The position numbers and the translations under genes were made by a program. The notes beneath the pieces were generated by a model that saw nothing but the letters and a program-made list of their open reading frames with translations, was not told the origin of the DNA and searched no databases. From Gnetum montanum (taxonomy: Eukaryota; Streptophyta; Gnetopsida; Gnetales; Gnetaceae): a stretch of 64,000 nt of DNA. The first letter of the stretch is position 1, and every line of letters starts with the position of its first letter. Where the stretch lies: the NCBI GenBank assembly GCA_015680685.1, contig MNCI01014206.1:24584-88583 (forward strand). The letters run 5' to 3'. Below are positions 10,964 to 22,498 of the stretch, piece after piece.

Positions 10964-11693
10964 TGATGAGTGGCGAGGTACCCCTACACTCAACCATACG
11001 AATAAGAGCGTTACACGCGTGATCTGGTCGAACTCTATAGATAGACTAGTTGTGGCATCTAGATGGTTAGCCTTAGGTCGCAGTTCGCTATCTTCCCACC
11101 TGGACNTATTCTCTCACCCTTCTCTCCTAGCTTAGTTAATATTACTTTCCATTANGCTAGCCTAAGTGCAATGAGCATCTTTTCCTCGATTATCTGTACA
11201 CATTTTAGACTTTGTGCACAACTACCACTGGGATTACCAAGCGCAAATCCTAGGTATGCTACTGGGTTACCAAGTAGTCATACTTAAATGCTCGTAATCA
11301 AGTCGTACTTATTCCATGTTTTAACATGAGATAAGGGTGAGAGATATTAACTAGGAAAGTATTAAATAACAATTAATTAAATAATTAAACTAAGTGAATG
11401 CTACAATGATGAAGTAATCTCGATCTTTATTTTTGGTCATGTGCATGTCCAAGTACGTCACACTCAAATAAGGATGTTGTACAATTACAATCACCACACT
11501 GTAGGCATACACTGAGAGGAAAAGGGAGAGAAAGAAATTAAAATGCTAAAACTAAAACTAACTAACTCTAAACTGACTAACTCCCTCTAGAACTATCTAC
11601 CTCTTATTTATATATGAGTAGACAGGCTGCGATATCGCGTATGCAATATCGTGGGTGCGTTATCGCGGTTGTCAGCAAATTCATGACTCATCA
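10964..11693 (-). repeat. 5' LTR of element B (in element orientation), with an assembly patch
   Basis: Begins TGATGAGTGG and ends TTCATGACTCATCA. It is about 170 bases shorter than its partner at 5127-6029. Some of the loss is at 11106-11155, where a 48-base piece between two single Ns is the reverse complement of the corresponding LTR sequence, with about 80 neighbouring bases missing. That is an assembly fault, not biology. Confidence 0.8.
11106..11155. other. Assembly patch: inverted 48-base block between two single Ns
   Basis: N at 11106 and N at 11155 enclose 48 bases whose reverse complement matches the partner LTR near 5350-5396 (including GTAATATTAACTAAGC). The contig fragment was placed in the wrong orientation. 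Confidence 0.85.
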
Positions 11694-12130
11694 TTAACCT
11701 ACCATAAAAATAAAGACTAATGACACTCAATGTACTAGATAAAAATCAAAGAGTAGCCCTTATGATGAATGAAGTGCACAAGGTATACAATAAACAATGA
11801 CATGATGCCTAAATATGAAATATTGAATTCAAATTAGGAGACAAGGTTCTTTATTGGAATATCATGCATGTCTCTCAACGAACTAAGTTCCAAACATTAT
11901 GGGAAGGATCATACATTATACACTCAACTTTTCCTTCTTAGGCTATGACAATTTACCATTTAATAAGCCCTCAAAGAAAAACATGTTGATCAACATCCAA
12001 CAACTAAAATCCTTTATAGACTTCTAAGTAACCAACTACAACCACAATGCCTCAATCTAAGAACAACTTGCTCCATTTTTCAAATCTCCTCCTCCCAAAA
12101 TAGTCATGGGGGAAAGGTTCATCTACTATA
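11694..12130 (+). pseudogene. Integrase C-terminal remnant (element A, beyond the nested insertion)
   Basis: After element B the plus-strand translation gives RVALMMNEVHKVY (about 11752-11790), KLGDKVLYW (about 11836-11862) and RTKFQTLWEGSYII (about 11880-11920). These are the standard C-terminal landmarks of plant gypsy integrases (AL...Q..YD, GDLVL, KL...WEGPY). The text reads on from the sequence that ends at 5126, so element B interrupts a single integrase gene. The 11694 start repeats the target bases TTAA(G/C). The 3' LTR of element A, expected further right, could not be recognised. Confidence 0.75.
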
Positions 12131-14039
12131 ATCCCTTGAAGAGAATGAAATTTTTCCTCCTTTTTGTTTTACATCATTATTTATGTGTTTTCCATTTTTT
12201 TATATCTTGATATTTATTTTATAGATTTTAATTTCTACTTGTACTTTTATTTGACCTTATTTATAATATTTGATTTTCTTTCATTGTTGTTGCAAACTTT
12301 GGTAATTGCTAAATGTAGCTATCAAGATTGTAGCTCCTTGTATAGGCCAACTTTATCTTTGGATTATGCTCTCTACTAACTAGTTATTAGTTTTTAAATG
12401 GTACCAGGACGTGAGCTCATAATATCCACCACTCCATCTATCTCATAAGGAGATCTATATCATGGCATCACAATGGTTTGATCAAATGAAAACTAAAAAG
12501 TAATATGTGATCTAAATCATCCAAAAAACTAGAAAAGAATCAAGTGGGAATGAAAAAGGGTGTGGCCTCAAGGAGATTTGTTGGGTTATATTGTTAACTT
12601 CCTTCTTAAGTGTTATGACTCCTTGTGAAATGTACCATTATTCCTATAAACTATAAAAAAAAGTATATCTTTGTAAAGTGTGATTTCCTTTTAAAAAATT
12701 GGAATAAAAACACACCTCTTTGAAGATCTCTTGGGATACAAGCACTAGTTATGGGATTAGAAAAATATGTTAGCCATGCATAAAGGCACCCCTCTAACTA
12801 AGGCCCAAATTTCTTCCTCAATAATCGCTAAACTACTTGTTTCTTTTGTTTTCTTTTCTTTTTGGAGTAATGCTTGTTCTCTAGGGATATTGTGGACTCA
12901 TGATGATAGAAAAATAGGGACACATCAATGCAAGCTACTAATAATGGTATGGACTTGGTCTAGACTTAGAACACACCAATATCAAGATCATCATAATCAT
13001 GCCTTTCATAAAACAGCCTCTTGTAGCTATGATCTAGATTCTCCTCTCTTGATCTCTCTCTCAACCATTCTAGTACTCCATTTTTTCATCTCACTACCCC
13101 ATATCATTATCATTTTCTAATATTATTTTGTAGATTATATGATCCTCAGCTAATCCTTTACAAGGTTATGATGTTTAACCTAAATTATCATTCATCATCC
13201 AATGTGCCTATAGACTCCTTATAATGGGATTATACAAGGGAACTTTTAGAAATCAACCTCCTTTATGGAGGACTCACTTACATATATTTTGATTTCCCTC
13301 AATTTAAATCCCATAATCATAGGTTTTAATTTATTTCATAAAACCTTGATAGCTTGCATCATCAAGCTTTGTGTTAAACTACCTTAAAGAACATCTCATT
13401 ATACTCATTCCATATGCTAGATTTTCTCCAATGCATACACCAGAACCTCATCAGATGTTGTTGCCTTCATTTCCAAACATTTTGGCTTCCATTTGGCTCT
13501 CATATCATCTCTAAACTCTCCAAAATTTCCTTATAATTTAAAATGGAAAAATGTTCGCATCAATGTAGTCAAATACATCGATGAAGCCTCATTGACACAG
13601 CATAAAAATCCTATAAATACACATGATACTTACCTTATTTTTCATAGCTCATTTTTCCCATTTTTAATCCAAAGCTAAGGAATTTTATGGAAATTTTTAG
13701 GGCCTAAAATCTTTCAAGAGCCATAACTTCCTCACTGCTTATCCTTTTTCATCCATTTTTTGATCCTTGAGCTTTCAAATATATGCATTACATCATGGGG
13801 GAATAAAACGCTAGGCTTTAACAAAGGTTTTTCTAATACCCCACAAATTAGATATTAAAATAATATTTAAAATGATCACAATAACTAATATTAAAAATCA
13901 ATCTCAATGAAGTGGAAATAAAATATTCTCATATGCATACGATCACTAAATAAAGGGCTTAACGATAAAATTTTAATTTGACTATCAAACTTAACTTGAT
14001 GGAACAATTGAAAGGTATCTAGACTTAGGGAGATTATAT
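12131..14039. other. Unassigned AT-rich sequence
   Basis: T-rich at 12150-12300. TGGTACCAGGACGTGAGCTC at about 12399-12418 faintly resembles the initiator-tRNA-Met primer site TGGTATCAGAGC, but no LTR pair could be matched to it. Short open frames at 12767-13120 and 13493-13678 have no recognisable domains. It may hold the unrecognised 3' LTR of element A. Confidence 0.35.
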
Positions 14040-15918
14040 TCAAATAACTAATCTAAGATTACTTTTGTGAGTAGCATGAGGTGGAATCAGTTTGACAAAT
14101 TCCCACTACTAAAATAGGATAATCCAGGCAGGATGAGGTTCCAAGACCATGGCCCAACTTGGAGGCCACACTCACTGAGGCATGCTTGGAGAAGATCCAA
14201 AGTAAAGAAGTTCAAAGCTCAATATTTTAGGAGTTGAATTTTGGACCTTTCCTCGAGTCAGCACTAGAAGAAGTTAATAGCTCAACTGCAAGGGTCTCTA
14301 CTATGGTCCATTCTCTTCACCAATGAAGAATGGTATTTGAAAGAGACTTATCTCTTCTCAAATAATGGGCAAGAAGATGTTACACTCAAGATCAAAGACA
14401 TCATCATCTACTTAGTTGAAGTTATTACAAAGGCCCTTAGATTTCCTAACATCAAGACAAAGTTGGTAGAAATCTCAACTCAAGTGGACCCTAAGGCAAA
14501 GAAGGAATAGGTTCAATAGTATTATGGAGTGGACTGCAAAGAGTATGGGGCCCTTACCAAAGTAGAGAAAGCATATTTGAAAATCGTGATCTATCACCTC
14601 AATTCCATGGTGAGGCCAAGCAAGGTAACTACCTTCTATCCAAGGGTATGCACATCTCTAAGAAAAATGTTTCAAGTCAACCTTCCCCAACTCATCTTCC
14701 TAGAGATTGAAAAGCTCCTTAAGGAAAATGCCAAGGTTAAGAAGATACTCCCATTTCCCTTTCTAATCTAAAAACTTTACAAACGATGAGGCATGTATCA
14801 TTATGTCAATGATGTTGTTTGTAAGCTTTCTATTACATCATGGTGGAAGATGAAAGATATAGCATCTACCAAGCTTCTAGAAGAAGAGTTCCCACCTCGA
14901 GCACCACCTACAACACTAGAGATAACTTCTAAAATGGTGGTGGCTACTAAACACATAAGGAATCTTAAAGAATAGAAATTGCAACAAACATTTAGAGGTG
15001 GTGGTGAATCCTCTATCTACTATTTGGCCATGAGCCATCTTAATCAAGTCACCAGGATCATCAACTAGTCGATGGATGAACTAATAATCCCAGTATTCTC
15101 CACACAAAGGAACTAGGCACCTATTTGTACCAACTCTAGTATCCAAGAAGTCATAATTTTCATTCCAAGACAAGAATTCCATGAAATCTCTAAGAATGTA
15201 GTAGACTTCTTTGCTATGCTAGAAGAAGGGAAAGAAGAAATAGTCTTGGTTATACCACACAAGGACCAGGAGATTATAGTAGAGGTGGTAGCAAACAAGG
15301 TTGAAGATGCACTAAGTACTCCCATGGAATATGTCCCTAATGTTGTTGTTATTATAAATATCCAAATGTCTACATGAGTAGGGAATAGGGGAATGAATGC
15401 AACACAGCATGAGGAAGTACTAGAGAAACTGGTCATAATCAAGCAACCAATTCCAAAGATCTTCGATCTCTTAGAAGATATTTCATCCACCTAGGAATAT
15501 TTGTTGGGGACAAGGAGCAAGTTGCTTATTTCCAATGCACAACTCAAGGAAGCCATTGTTAGAAATCAATAGTTGGTAGTTAAGGTTGTGGAACTCAAAG
15601 CTCATTTGTTTGATCCATCCATTCTCAAGACTGAACTTATAAGGCATAAAACTTTTTAAAAACTTTAACAAAGATTACAAGAGGCTAAGAATATGAAATA
15701 CATGGTAATATTAATGCATGACTATCAGAAGAAATGATGAATTCTTCTAGCTATGACCTTCAACAAATTCACAAGGATAATCTTGTGCTAACCTAGGAAA
15801 ATCACCACTTGTGCAATGCTAAACAACGAAAGCATCAAATGGTGGAGTACATTCATCAACCACAAGAACAACTTATCAAGGTGAACTAGGATATGAGAAG
15901 GTTAACTATGAAAAATAG
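14040..15918 (+). pseudogene. Decayed gag-like coding region, left part (interrupted by element C)
   Basis: A single plus-strand coding signal runs through broken frames: VTLKIKDIIIYLVEVITKAL (about 14380-14440), YGALTKVEKAYLKIVIYHLN (14541-14600), TSWWKMKDIASTKLLEEEFP (about 14838-14898), then Gln/Glu/Lys-rich text to 15918. The first half has the look of plant retroelement gag or transposon-associated domains that sit before a coiled coil, but I cannot name the family. The reading resumes after element C at 33394 with SMEEVHTLHQKIFIEII. Stops about every 50-100 codons show it is dead. Confidence 0.4.
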
Positions 15919-18104
15919 TGAAACACCACAAAATTCTAAGCTTAGCACTTCTGCAACAAGAATCGAGCTAAGTCATGATGCTTCCCAGCATGACTGAAGC
16001 TTGAAGACCTCATAGACAGCTTCAAATGGAGTCAAATTGAGAAAAAAATGGTTCCTTGGTATCCACAGAAGACTAAAGTGACATCTGGAATCAAACCTAG
16101 CAAATTTTAAGCTCAAAATACTTGGTTTTCGCTAAGTATGCATCCTGTACACTGGCCTATACATGCATGGCGTATGGCCCAAGGTGCAGCAACTTTTGAG
16201 CCTAAAAAACTCATCAAAATAGGTCGTAAACAAAGGTCTAGACTCCCCATGACCTTTCCTAAGATCCCAAGAAGGTCTCAGGCTCCTAATAATCAAATTA
16301 TGGGCACCAAACGGGTCATTTCCTGCCTACATGCTGGCTCACAAGCCCAGCGTGTACGCCCAGCGTATGACTTCAAAGGTGACCCAAAATAGGCACTTTA
16401 GAGCAATATTTTCACAAGGAATCAACTCTTAGAGATAGGGAAATTGTTAGGAATCATCATGGGATCAATAAAATCAAGTTTTGACCTTAAAATCATGCAC
16501 TTTTGAGTTCACATGCTAAGCATGTACATCCTGCACGCCCAGCATGTACGCCCAGCGTGTGGCACCAAGGACAAGGTCAAACAGGCACTTTCAGGAAATG
16601 TTTTGGCATGGGGTTGATCCTTGGTACATGGGAATCTAGTATAAATCATCAAAAGCTTTTAAAACCTCCATTTTGAGCATCAAAAGTATCATTTTTAGCC
16701 TCACATGCTGACCTACACGCCCAGCATATACACCTAGCGTACAGCCAGCATGCACCTCAGAGATGAGCCCAAAAATCCATCGAAACAAAGTAAAAATTAG
16801 CTCCTAGATGACCTGGAGGATCATCAAGACTCAAGGATCAGTGTACATATCCTAGAGTACCAGATATGATTCCTAAATTGCAGTTTTCATGCCCACATGC
16901 TAGCCTATACGCCTAGTGTGTGGCCAGCATGCTCAACTTCAGGCCNTTATACGCCTAGTGTGTGGCCAGCATGCTCAACTTCAGGCCTCTCAAAACCCTA
17001 CCAAATCAAGGCCAAATGAGCCAAATTTTGACAGGTAGCATCCTTATGACATTAGGCATCTAGATCCATGGTCAAAACTAGCTTCAAACATCAAAATATA
17101 GGTCAAAATATTTCCTACTTGACCACCTATTGTCTAGCTTATGGAGCATATATGCTTAGTGTATGAGGGTATAGAAACATGCCAGACACCCAAACTCACA
17201 TGCTGGAAGCTCTATGAACATGCCAGGACACCCCAGAGCTTAGAATTACATGATAAAGCTAGAAAAAAGATGCCAAAGCTCAAATCTATAGGCTAGAACC
17301 ATGAAATCTATTGTACAACTATCATTCATTCATGTTTTGTGGCCATGAAAGTTCATACGCTGAGGGTCTGCACGCCCAGCGTGTGAACTGGATAGTGTTC
17401 ATGCTGTACACTTGTAAAATTTTATTCGTTCACACTGTTCAATGCCCCACCTATCTCTAGATCCATACATTTTTCCTCCCATATCCAATCATCCCACTCC
17501 AGATCTGAATTCCACGCTCTAAGATCATATAAAAACCCCAATTTTTGACTAAATCGAGGTTCGGTTCGGTTTTTGGGCAAGGTGAAAAAAGGTTGATCAT
17601 TTTCACACATAGAGCATGGGTGCATAGATCTCACACATTGAGCATACATCCTACACACTGAGCATACAACATTCACATTGTGCCTACAGAAATTCTCAGT
17701 AGTTGTCATCACCCATCGTCATCAACCAGGGCTATACGTCCACCTTGTGTAGATCCACAACTACGTACAGACTGATGCTTTGTACACACTATTTTTCAAT
17801 ACATTTGATACATTTGGCCAATTTTCATTACAGTTTACATCATTTTCTATGTTTACGCACATTTACATTTTCTGTACATTTCGTACTAGTTTACATTTAG
17901 TTGCAGCTTACGTATAACCCAACCTGTTATAGCGGCAAATGTTGGGGAAGTCCTTGTTTGATCTGCGTGTGGACCATCCAAGGCACTCTACCTTCATCTA
18001 TTTCTAACTTTCCCTCAAGTGGAGGCAGGGTCTTTTGTGCTTGTCTATGAATCTTTCATTGCCCATAACGTTCCAGCCTAGCACCGACGATTTCAGACGG
18101 TACG
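15919..18104 (+). repeat. 5' LTR of element C
   Basis: Aligns end to end with 31259-33388. Begins TGAAACACCACAAAATTC and ends TTTCAGACGGTACG, where the 3' LTR has TTTCAGACAGTACA. It contains many copies of a short palindromic word of the type ACGCTGGGCGT, often decayed to ATGCTGAGCAT. The apparent extra length comes partly from an assembly duplication at 16906-16987. A promoter is expected here, but I cannot locate a TATA box with confidence. Confidence 0.9.
16906..16987. other. Assembly artefact: 40-base overlap written twice around a single N
   Basis: 16906-16945 and 16948-16987 are identical, with N at 16946. The 3' LTR has this segment once (about 32218-32275). The contig ends overlapped but were not merged. 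Confidence 0.9.
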
Positions 18105-18129
18105 GTTTCTGGCTCACAAAGGAGGGCCC

Positions 18130-18505
18130 TTCTTCATCATTTCTTAGATCTACTTCAATCCAGGCCCGATCTCTTCAAATCTACTGCATCACCTTATAGA
18201 TCTACTCCTCACGGTCCCAAATCTACTCTCTGTTCCATCAAATCTACCTTCATCAGCTCCAAATCTGAGTTTTCCTCATCCACATCTCCACCCTCTTCAG
18301 CCAGATCTGCATGGTACAGCTTCTTCATCATTTCTTAGATCTACTTCGATCCAAGCCTGATCTCTTCAGATTTTTTGCACCACCTTGTAGATCTACTCCT
18401 CACAATCCCGGATCTACTCTCCGTTCCATCAGATCTACCTTCATCAGCTCTAGATCTTAGTTTTCCTCATCCAGATCTGCACCCTCTTCAGTCAAATCTG
18501 CATGC
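18130..18505. repeat. Tandem duplication, 191-base period, two copies
   Basis: TTCTTCATCATTTCTTAGAT begins at 18130 and again at 18321, followed in both by the same order of words (ATCTCTTCA, CTACTCCTCAC, CCGTTCCATCA or TGTTCCATCA, CTCTTCAG). About 90 percent of positions look alike by eye. Confidence 0.85.
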
Positions 18506-18670
18506 TATACCAGGTACATGCTATGACTTAGTTTTTTCCTTTGCAAAATTTTCATTTTTCTAGAATATACGCTACCTTATTCTTTCATTTTCATCTTAAA
18601 ACACTTAGTTTTTCTTACCTATAAGGTTGCACGCTGTACTACACCCTTGGTACACGCTGACCACTTACTC

Positions 18671-18790
18671 TGCACATTGTAGACCCTATCTACACATTTC
18701 CTTATTTTCCTGCATGCTGTAGACCCTGTCTACACGTTGCCTTATTTTCCTACACGCTGTAGACCCTGTCTACATGCTGCCCCATTTTCA
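18671..18790. repeat. Minisatellite, 40-base period, three copies
   Basis: AGACCCT recurs exactly at 18681, 18721 and 18761 within units ending CTTATTTTCC or CCCATTTTCA. Each unit contains one CACGCTGTAGACC-type word. Confidence 0.85.
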
Positions 18791-19075
18791 CCATGCTGAC
18801 CACTCTGGCTATACGCTGACAATTGCAGTCTGTACGCTATGAACCCAGTTCACATGCTGTGGCCAGTTCCTGTACGTTGGCAATAGTGCCTGTACACTGT
18901 GAGAGTGGTCTGTACGCTATGACCAGTGTTCACACACTGTGTATAACCCTCACACATTGAGCATACAGGGTTATATGCTAAGTACTCTGTTCATAATTTC
19001 ATACTTAGCCAAATTTTTATCATTTTTCACTTAACATTATCTCATACTTACCTTGACAAATAGATCATTCCATAC

Positions 19076-21370
19076 ATGGATCCAATCAACATGAACACTT
19101 CTAACATGTCCACTTTGGATGTCAATCTCTCCACAGCAATGCCAATACCCATTATGCAACCCATAGGGGCCCACAGTGAGGTCAACCCCCATGGGGGACC
19201 TCGCCGATCTCTCAAACTGCAAGGGAAGAATCCATCATTTAATGTCATAACACATGACCAATATAATTTCATATGTGTAAATATCCAAGCCGGTTTGGCC
19301 GGAGATCAAACTGAATTGGAAGCTAAGAAACAATGTGAACTGATTCATAAGAGAGGACATGAGTTCATCCCCTCCCCATATGACATCATCCCTCTTCCAA
19401 AGCACTACTCTGAGCTCATCTCACAGCTCCTCCTAGTAAGGAGTTAGTCTCTGGACTAGTCCATGGTAAATCCTTAATTGAAAGAGGAGGATGACTTTGC
19501 GGCTCAGTTTGAACACAAGGATTCATACCATACTCCCAGTCCGCATACTTACGCGAACCCGTTGTTTCATCCTTTCATAGGGGAGACTATGTCCCTCCAT
19601 TCATTTAAAACCACTCAAGCACATGTGCCTCAACCAGAACCATCCACTCTTATTCCCACTCTCCCAGTGACCGATACTCAATTCAATATACCCATCTCCA
19701 CTATTCCTCCCATCACCACGTTACCTCTTCCCTTACAAGCACAACCCAAACAAGACCCCCCATAAACTAATGTAGGAGTGACCTTTCCATCCCGAGTGAT
19801 CGGGATGCCATCTGTGATACCTGCTTCTACATCCACTTACTACATACCATGGATTCAAACCTAAGGAACACCCTTCACCACTTCAACTCAACAAGTTCAG
19901 GATGTTCCCTCACAAATCATGACTAGACAGTGGGCTGTGACTGGCATGCAACCGTATCAACCCCCTCAATACAATATACCACCTCCTACAATTCCACCCA
20001 TGAACATCCCTCAAGTATAACAACAACAATAACAACAACCCTTTCCTTACAATATGCCACCCTTAGTAGCACCTACCATGAATATTCCACAAGCGCAACC
20101 ACCTCCAACCACTCAAATTTCCTCTTTCCCGCCCACCATACAACAATCTAACTTGCATACTACACAACATAACCAATCTGCCATTTCACCCAGCATCCAA
20201 GACTGGGCTGAAGCCAAGAAACTAATGCAAGAGCTAACTGATGAGGTCAAGCGGCTCAAAATAGCCACCGACGAAGAGCTTAAGATAGTAGATTTCTTTC
20301 AGGATGACCCTATCAGCTCTTCGATTCCACCTATAACATTACCTAAGGGTGTTTTCTTACCCACGTTAACTAAATACAATGGGGAAACAAACCCCAATGC
20401 CCATATTGTAAGATTTAGACTAGAGTACGTGTTGCTTTAAGCATGGCCACATGCCATCTTACGAGTGTTCCCCATGTCCCTCATAGGGAGAGCACTTGAC
20501 TGGTATTAGGCTTTGCCCTAAAACTCCATATATTCTTTGGAAGATTTATTACACCAATTCATTACTAGATTCAAGTATAACTTGAAGCTGGAAGTAACAC
20601 TTGACAGCCTCATACAGGTCAAGCAAGAACCGCTTGAACCTATTCAAAAATTTATTCAATGGTGGAGTGCTGCCCTCAATGAGCTCCATGAGCCAATCCC
20701 CAAGACTTATCTCCTCACTATTCTAAAGGGTGTCATTAACGATTTTGTAAAATCCAAATTATACTATTTTAACACATGCNCCATTAACGATTTTGTAAAA
20801 TCCAAATTATACTATTTTAACACATGCACTCTTAGCCAAGCATTTGTACAAATAAAGAACATAGAAGGGGCAGCCCAAAATAGCCATGACCCTACTTACT
20901 TAGCCTTTAAAAATCAACACACTAAGAAAGACAAAGAAAAGGCTAAGGAAACTATAGCAGCAGTAGCAGAAACACAACAAACGAGTACTATACAAGAATG
21001 CAAACTACCTGCTGCCCCTACTAACTATGCAAGACCTGCTCCTACCACTACACCCGAACCGTCTACATCACAAACTTCTACAACAGGTCATGCCCAAAAC
21101 TTTGAGAGGAAAGATCCCTCTCAATACACACCACTGCCTGTGAAGCCTTTTAAACTGTTTGACCAACTTTTGAAGGCTGGAATGATGAAACACAAGTAGA
21201 TGTCTCCTGCAGCTATTGAAAAACATGATCGATTCTGTGAATTGGTCAAGAATCCAAACTTGGCTACACCTAACAAGCCTCCTGTCCGAAAAGGCTTTAG
21301 GTTGGATAGGTTTGGTGAGTACCATCAATGTAATGGGCATGGTACTAATTTTTATTTCACCCTAAAATAA
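19076..21370 (+). pseudogene. Gag of element C
   Basis: Begins at ATG 19076 (MDPINMNTSNMSTLDVNLST) and stays in one frame to 21368 apart from about ten stops. Residues from the N-terminus: a basic segment (GGPRRSLKLQGKNPS), a long Pro/Thr/Gln-rich linker (19500-20180), then the capsid (20190-20870) with IQDWAEAKKLMQELTDEVKR, DWY, LHQFITRFKYNL and FIQWWSAALNEL, the gag core pattern of Tat elements. At 21314-21370 comes EYHQCNGHGTNFYFTLK, equivalent to the Tat-type CxFHxxxGHxTxxCxxLK knuckle with two of its Cys replaced (Glu and Phe). A 16-residue in-frame repeat around 20734-20827 is an assembly artefact. Confidence 0.75.
20734..20827. other. Assembly artefact: 46-base overlap written twice around N 20780
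   Basis: 20734-20779 equals 20782-20827. The offset is 48 bases, so gag stays in frame and appears to carry a false repeat of INDFVKSKLYYFNTC. Confidence 0.9.
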
Positions 21371-21559
21371 GACATTCAACAAATGATAGATAGGGGTGGA
21401 ATAACTTTCGATGAGTCCAACCCAGTTCAACCGCAAAACCAATCCATGGGCATATATAAGGACCCACTAAATACTAAGGAAGCACCATATGTAATTAACA
21501 CTATCTACTTAGATAATGAACAAGAAGCACCTAGGATTAACACCATTTATTTAGATAAT

Positions 21560-22150
21560 GAATAGCAAACACCTAGGAGACCCTTTGTAGTTTTTATTCC
21601 TCCTACTACATAAACACCAGCACCTCAATCATCATACCCTCCATATAACTCGCCTACCCTGCAAAGACCCTATGTCATCCAGGTACCTCCCGCGATGGAA
21701 GCCTCTACCATACCACCACAAGCTAAACCATATGTAGTGCATGTACCTCCTACCACTACTACCACAAACATGCAACCACCTACCTGGCCTGCTCCCTTTG
21801 TACTCCGGGTACCACCTGCAGTTGCAACTACGGAGGTACAACCCCCAGCTAGACCAACTCCATATGTTGTCAGGATACCCAAACATCCTGATAACCACCA
21901 ATCTTCCACTCCACAAATACAAAATAGACTGATCTCATATGTTGTTAGGATGCCTAGGCATCCTGATAACCAACCTTCTGCACCTCAACCATCTACTAGG
22001 CCAACCCCATATGTTGTCAGGGTGCCTAGGCACCCTAACACTCAACCGCCTTCAACCATCCAACCGCAACCCCGTCCTACTACATACATCATACGGGTTC
22101 CAAAGCAACCTAATGTTCAGAAACCAACTATTCCCCCATGCCACACACAA
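21560..22150 (+). repeat. Proline-rich protein repeats (RPTPYVVRVPRHPDNQ type) in gag-pro linker
   Basis: One plus-strand frame (open 21695-22456) encodes about eight imperfect repeats of 20-25 residues centred on PYVVRVP or PYVVRMPRHP: AKPYVVHVPP, TPYVVRIPKH, ISYVVRMPRHPDN, TPYVVRVPRHP, TTYIIRVPKQP and similar. The DNA word CATATGTTGTCAGG recurs. It lies between the gag knuckle and the protease and probably expanded by slippage. Such a linker would be flexible and disordered. I know of no defined function. Confidence 0.7.
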
Positions 22151-22498
22151 GAACGCTTGGTAGACAAGCTCACACGGGAATGCTTGGAGAAAGAACATCA
22201 ACGACTTGCCTTAGGACCTCCCAAGCCTACTCCACTAAGTGCAGTACCCATGACATCACCTACTAACGAACTGAACATGAGCTATAAGGGAGAATCATCA
22301 AGAATACATGATACATCCAAATCAATGGTTACAGAAGAAAATGTCAAACCACCTGCACATGAGATAAAACTGTTGGGCCCAATGAACCAGGTAACCACTA
22401 ACAAGCATACACCTAACGGTAAAGATTTAGCAGCAGCCCTAACACAAGTTACATAGGCACTTAAACAAAAAAGCACTTCATTAAGCCTATATGACCTG

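Larger units (their letters stand above)
5127..11693 (-). mobile_element. Element B: minus-strand LTR retrotransposon with gag but no pol (TR-GAG-like), nested in element A
   Basis: Two directly repeated LTRs (5127-6029 and 10964-11693) begin TGATGAGT and end ACTTATCA or ACTCATCA, near-perfect inverted termini. Flanking 5-mers TTAAG (5122-5126) and TTAAC (11694-11698) agree at four of five bases and look like the target duplication. A primer site lies right inside the 10964 LTR on the minus strand, so transcription runs right to left. The internal region holds a gag gene and a second ORF, but I find no protease, RT, RNase H or integrase motif. This matches the non-autonomous class described as TR-GAG elements, which need enzymes from a partner. 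Its gag and LTR ends match element A, the probable partner family. Confidence 0.75.
18105..19075 (+). other. Leader of element C with two tandem repeats
   Basis: The LTR is followed by GTTTCTGGCTCACAAAGGAG. A TGGC at about 18110 would be the start of a primer site, but I cannot assign the tRNA. The rest is non-coding and rich in AGATCT words, then in ACGCTG words (about 18620-18970). The gag ATG at 19076 ends it. Confidence 0.55.

Noticed and set aside
12399-12418. TGGTACCAGGACGTGAGCTC as a primer-binding site
   Set aside because: No LTR pair could be placed around it; similarity is limited to the first few bases.
15919-18104. CRISPR-like look of the repeated palindromic words
   Set aside because: Spacing is irregular, the words vary, the units are shared between two LTRs, and the DNA is plant nuclear.
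21632-21922. Two minus-strand frames rich in Gly and Trp
   Set aside because: Shadows of the proline-rich repeats on the plus strand.
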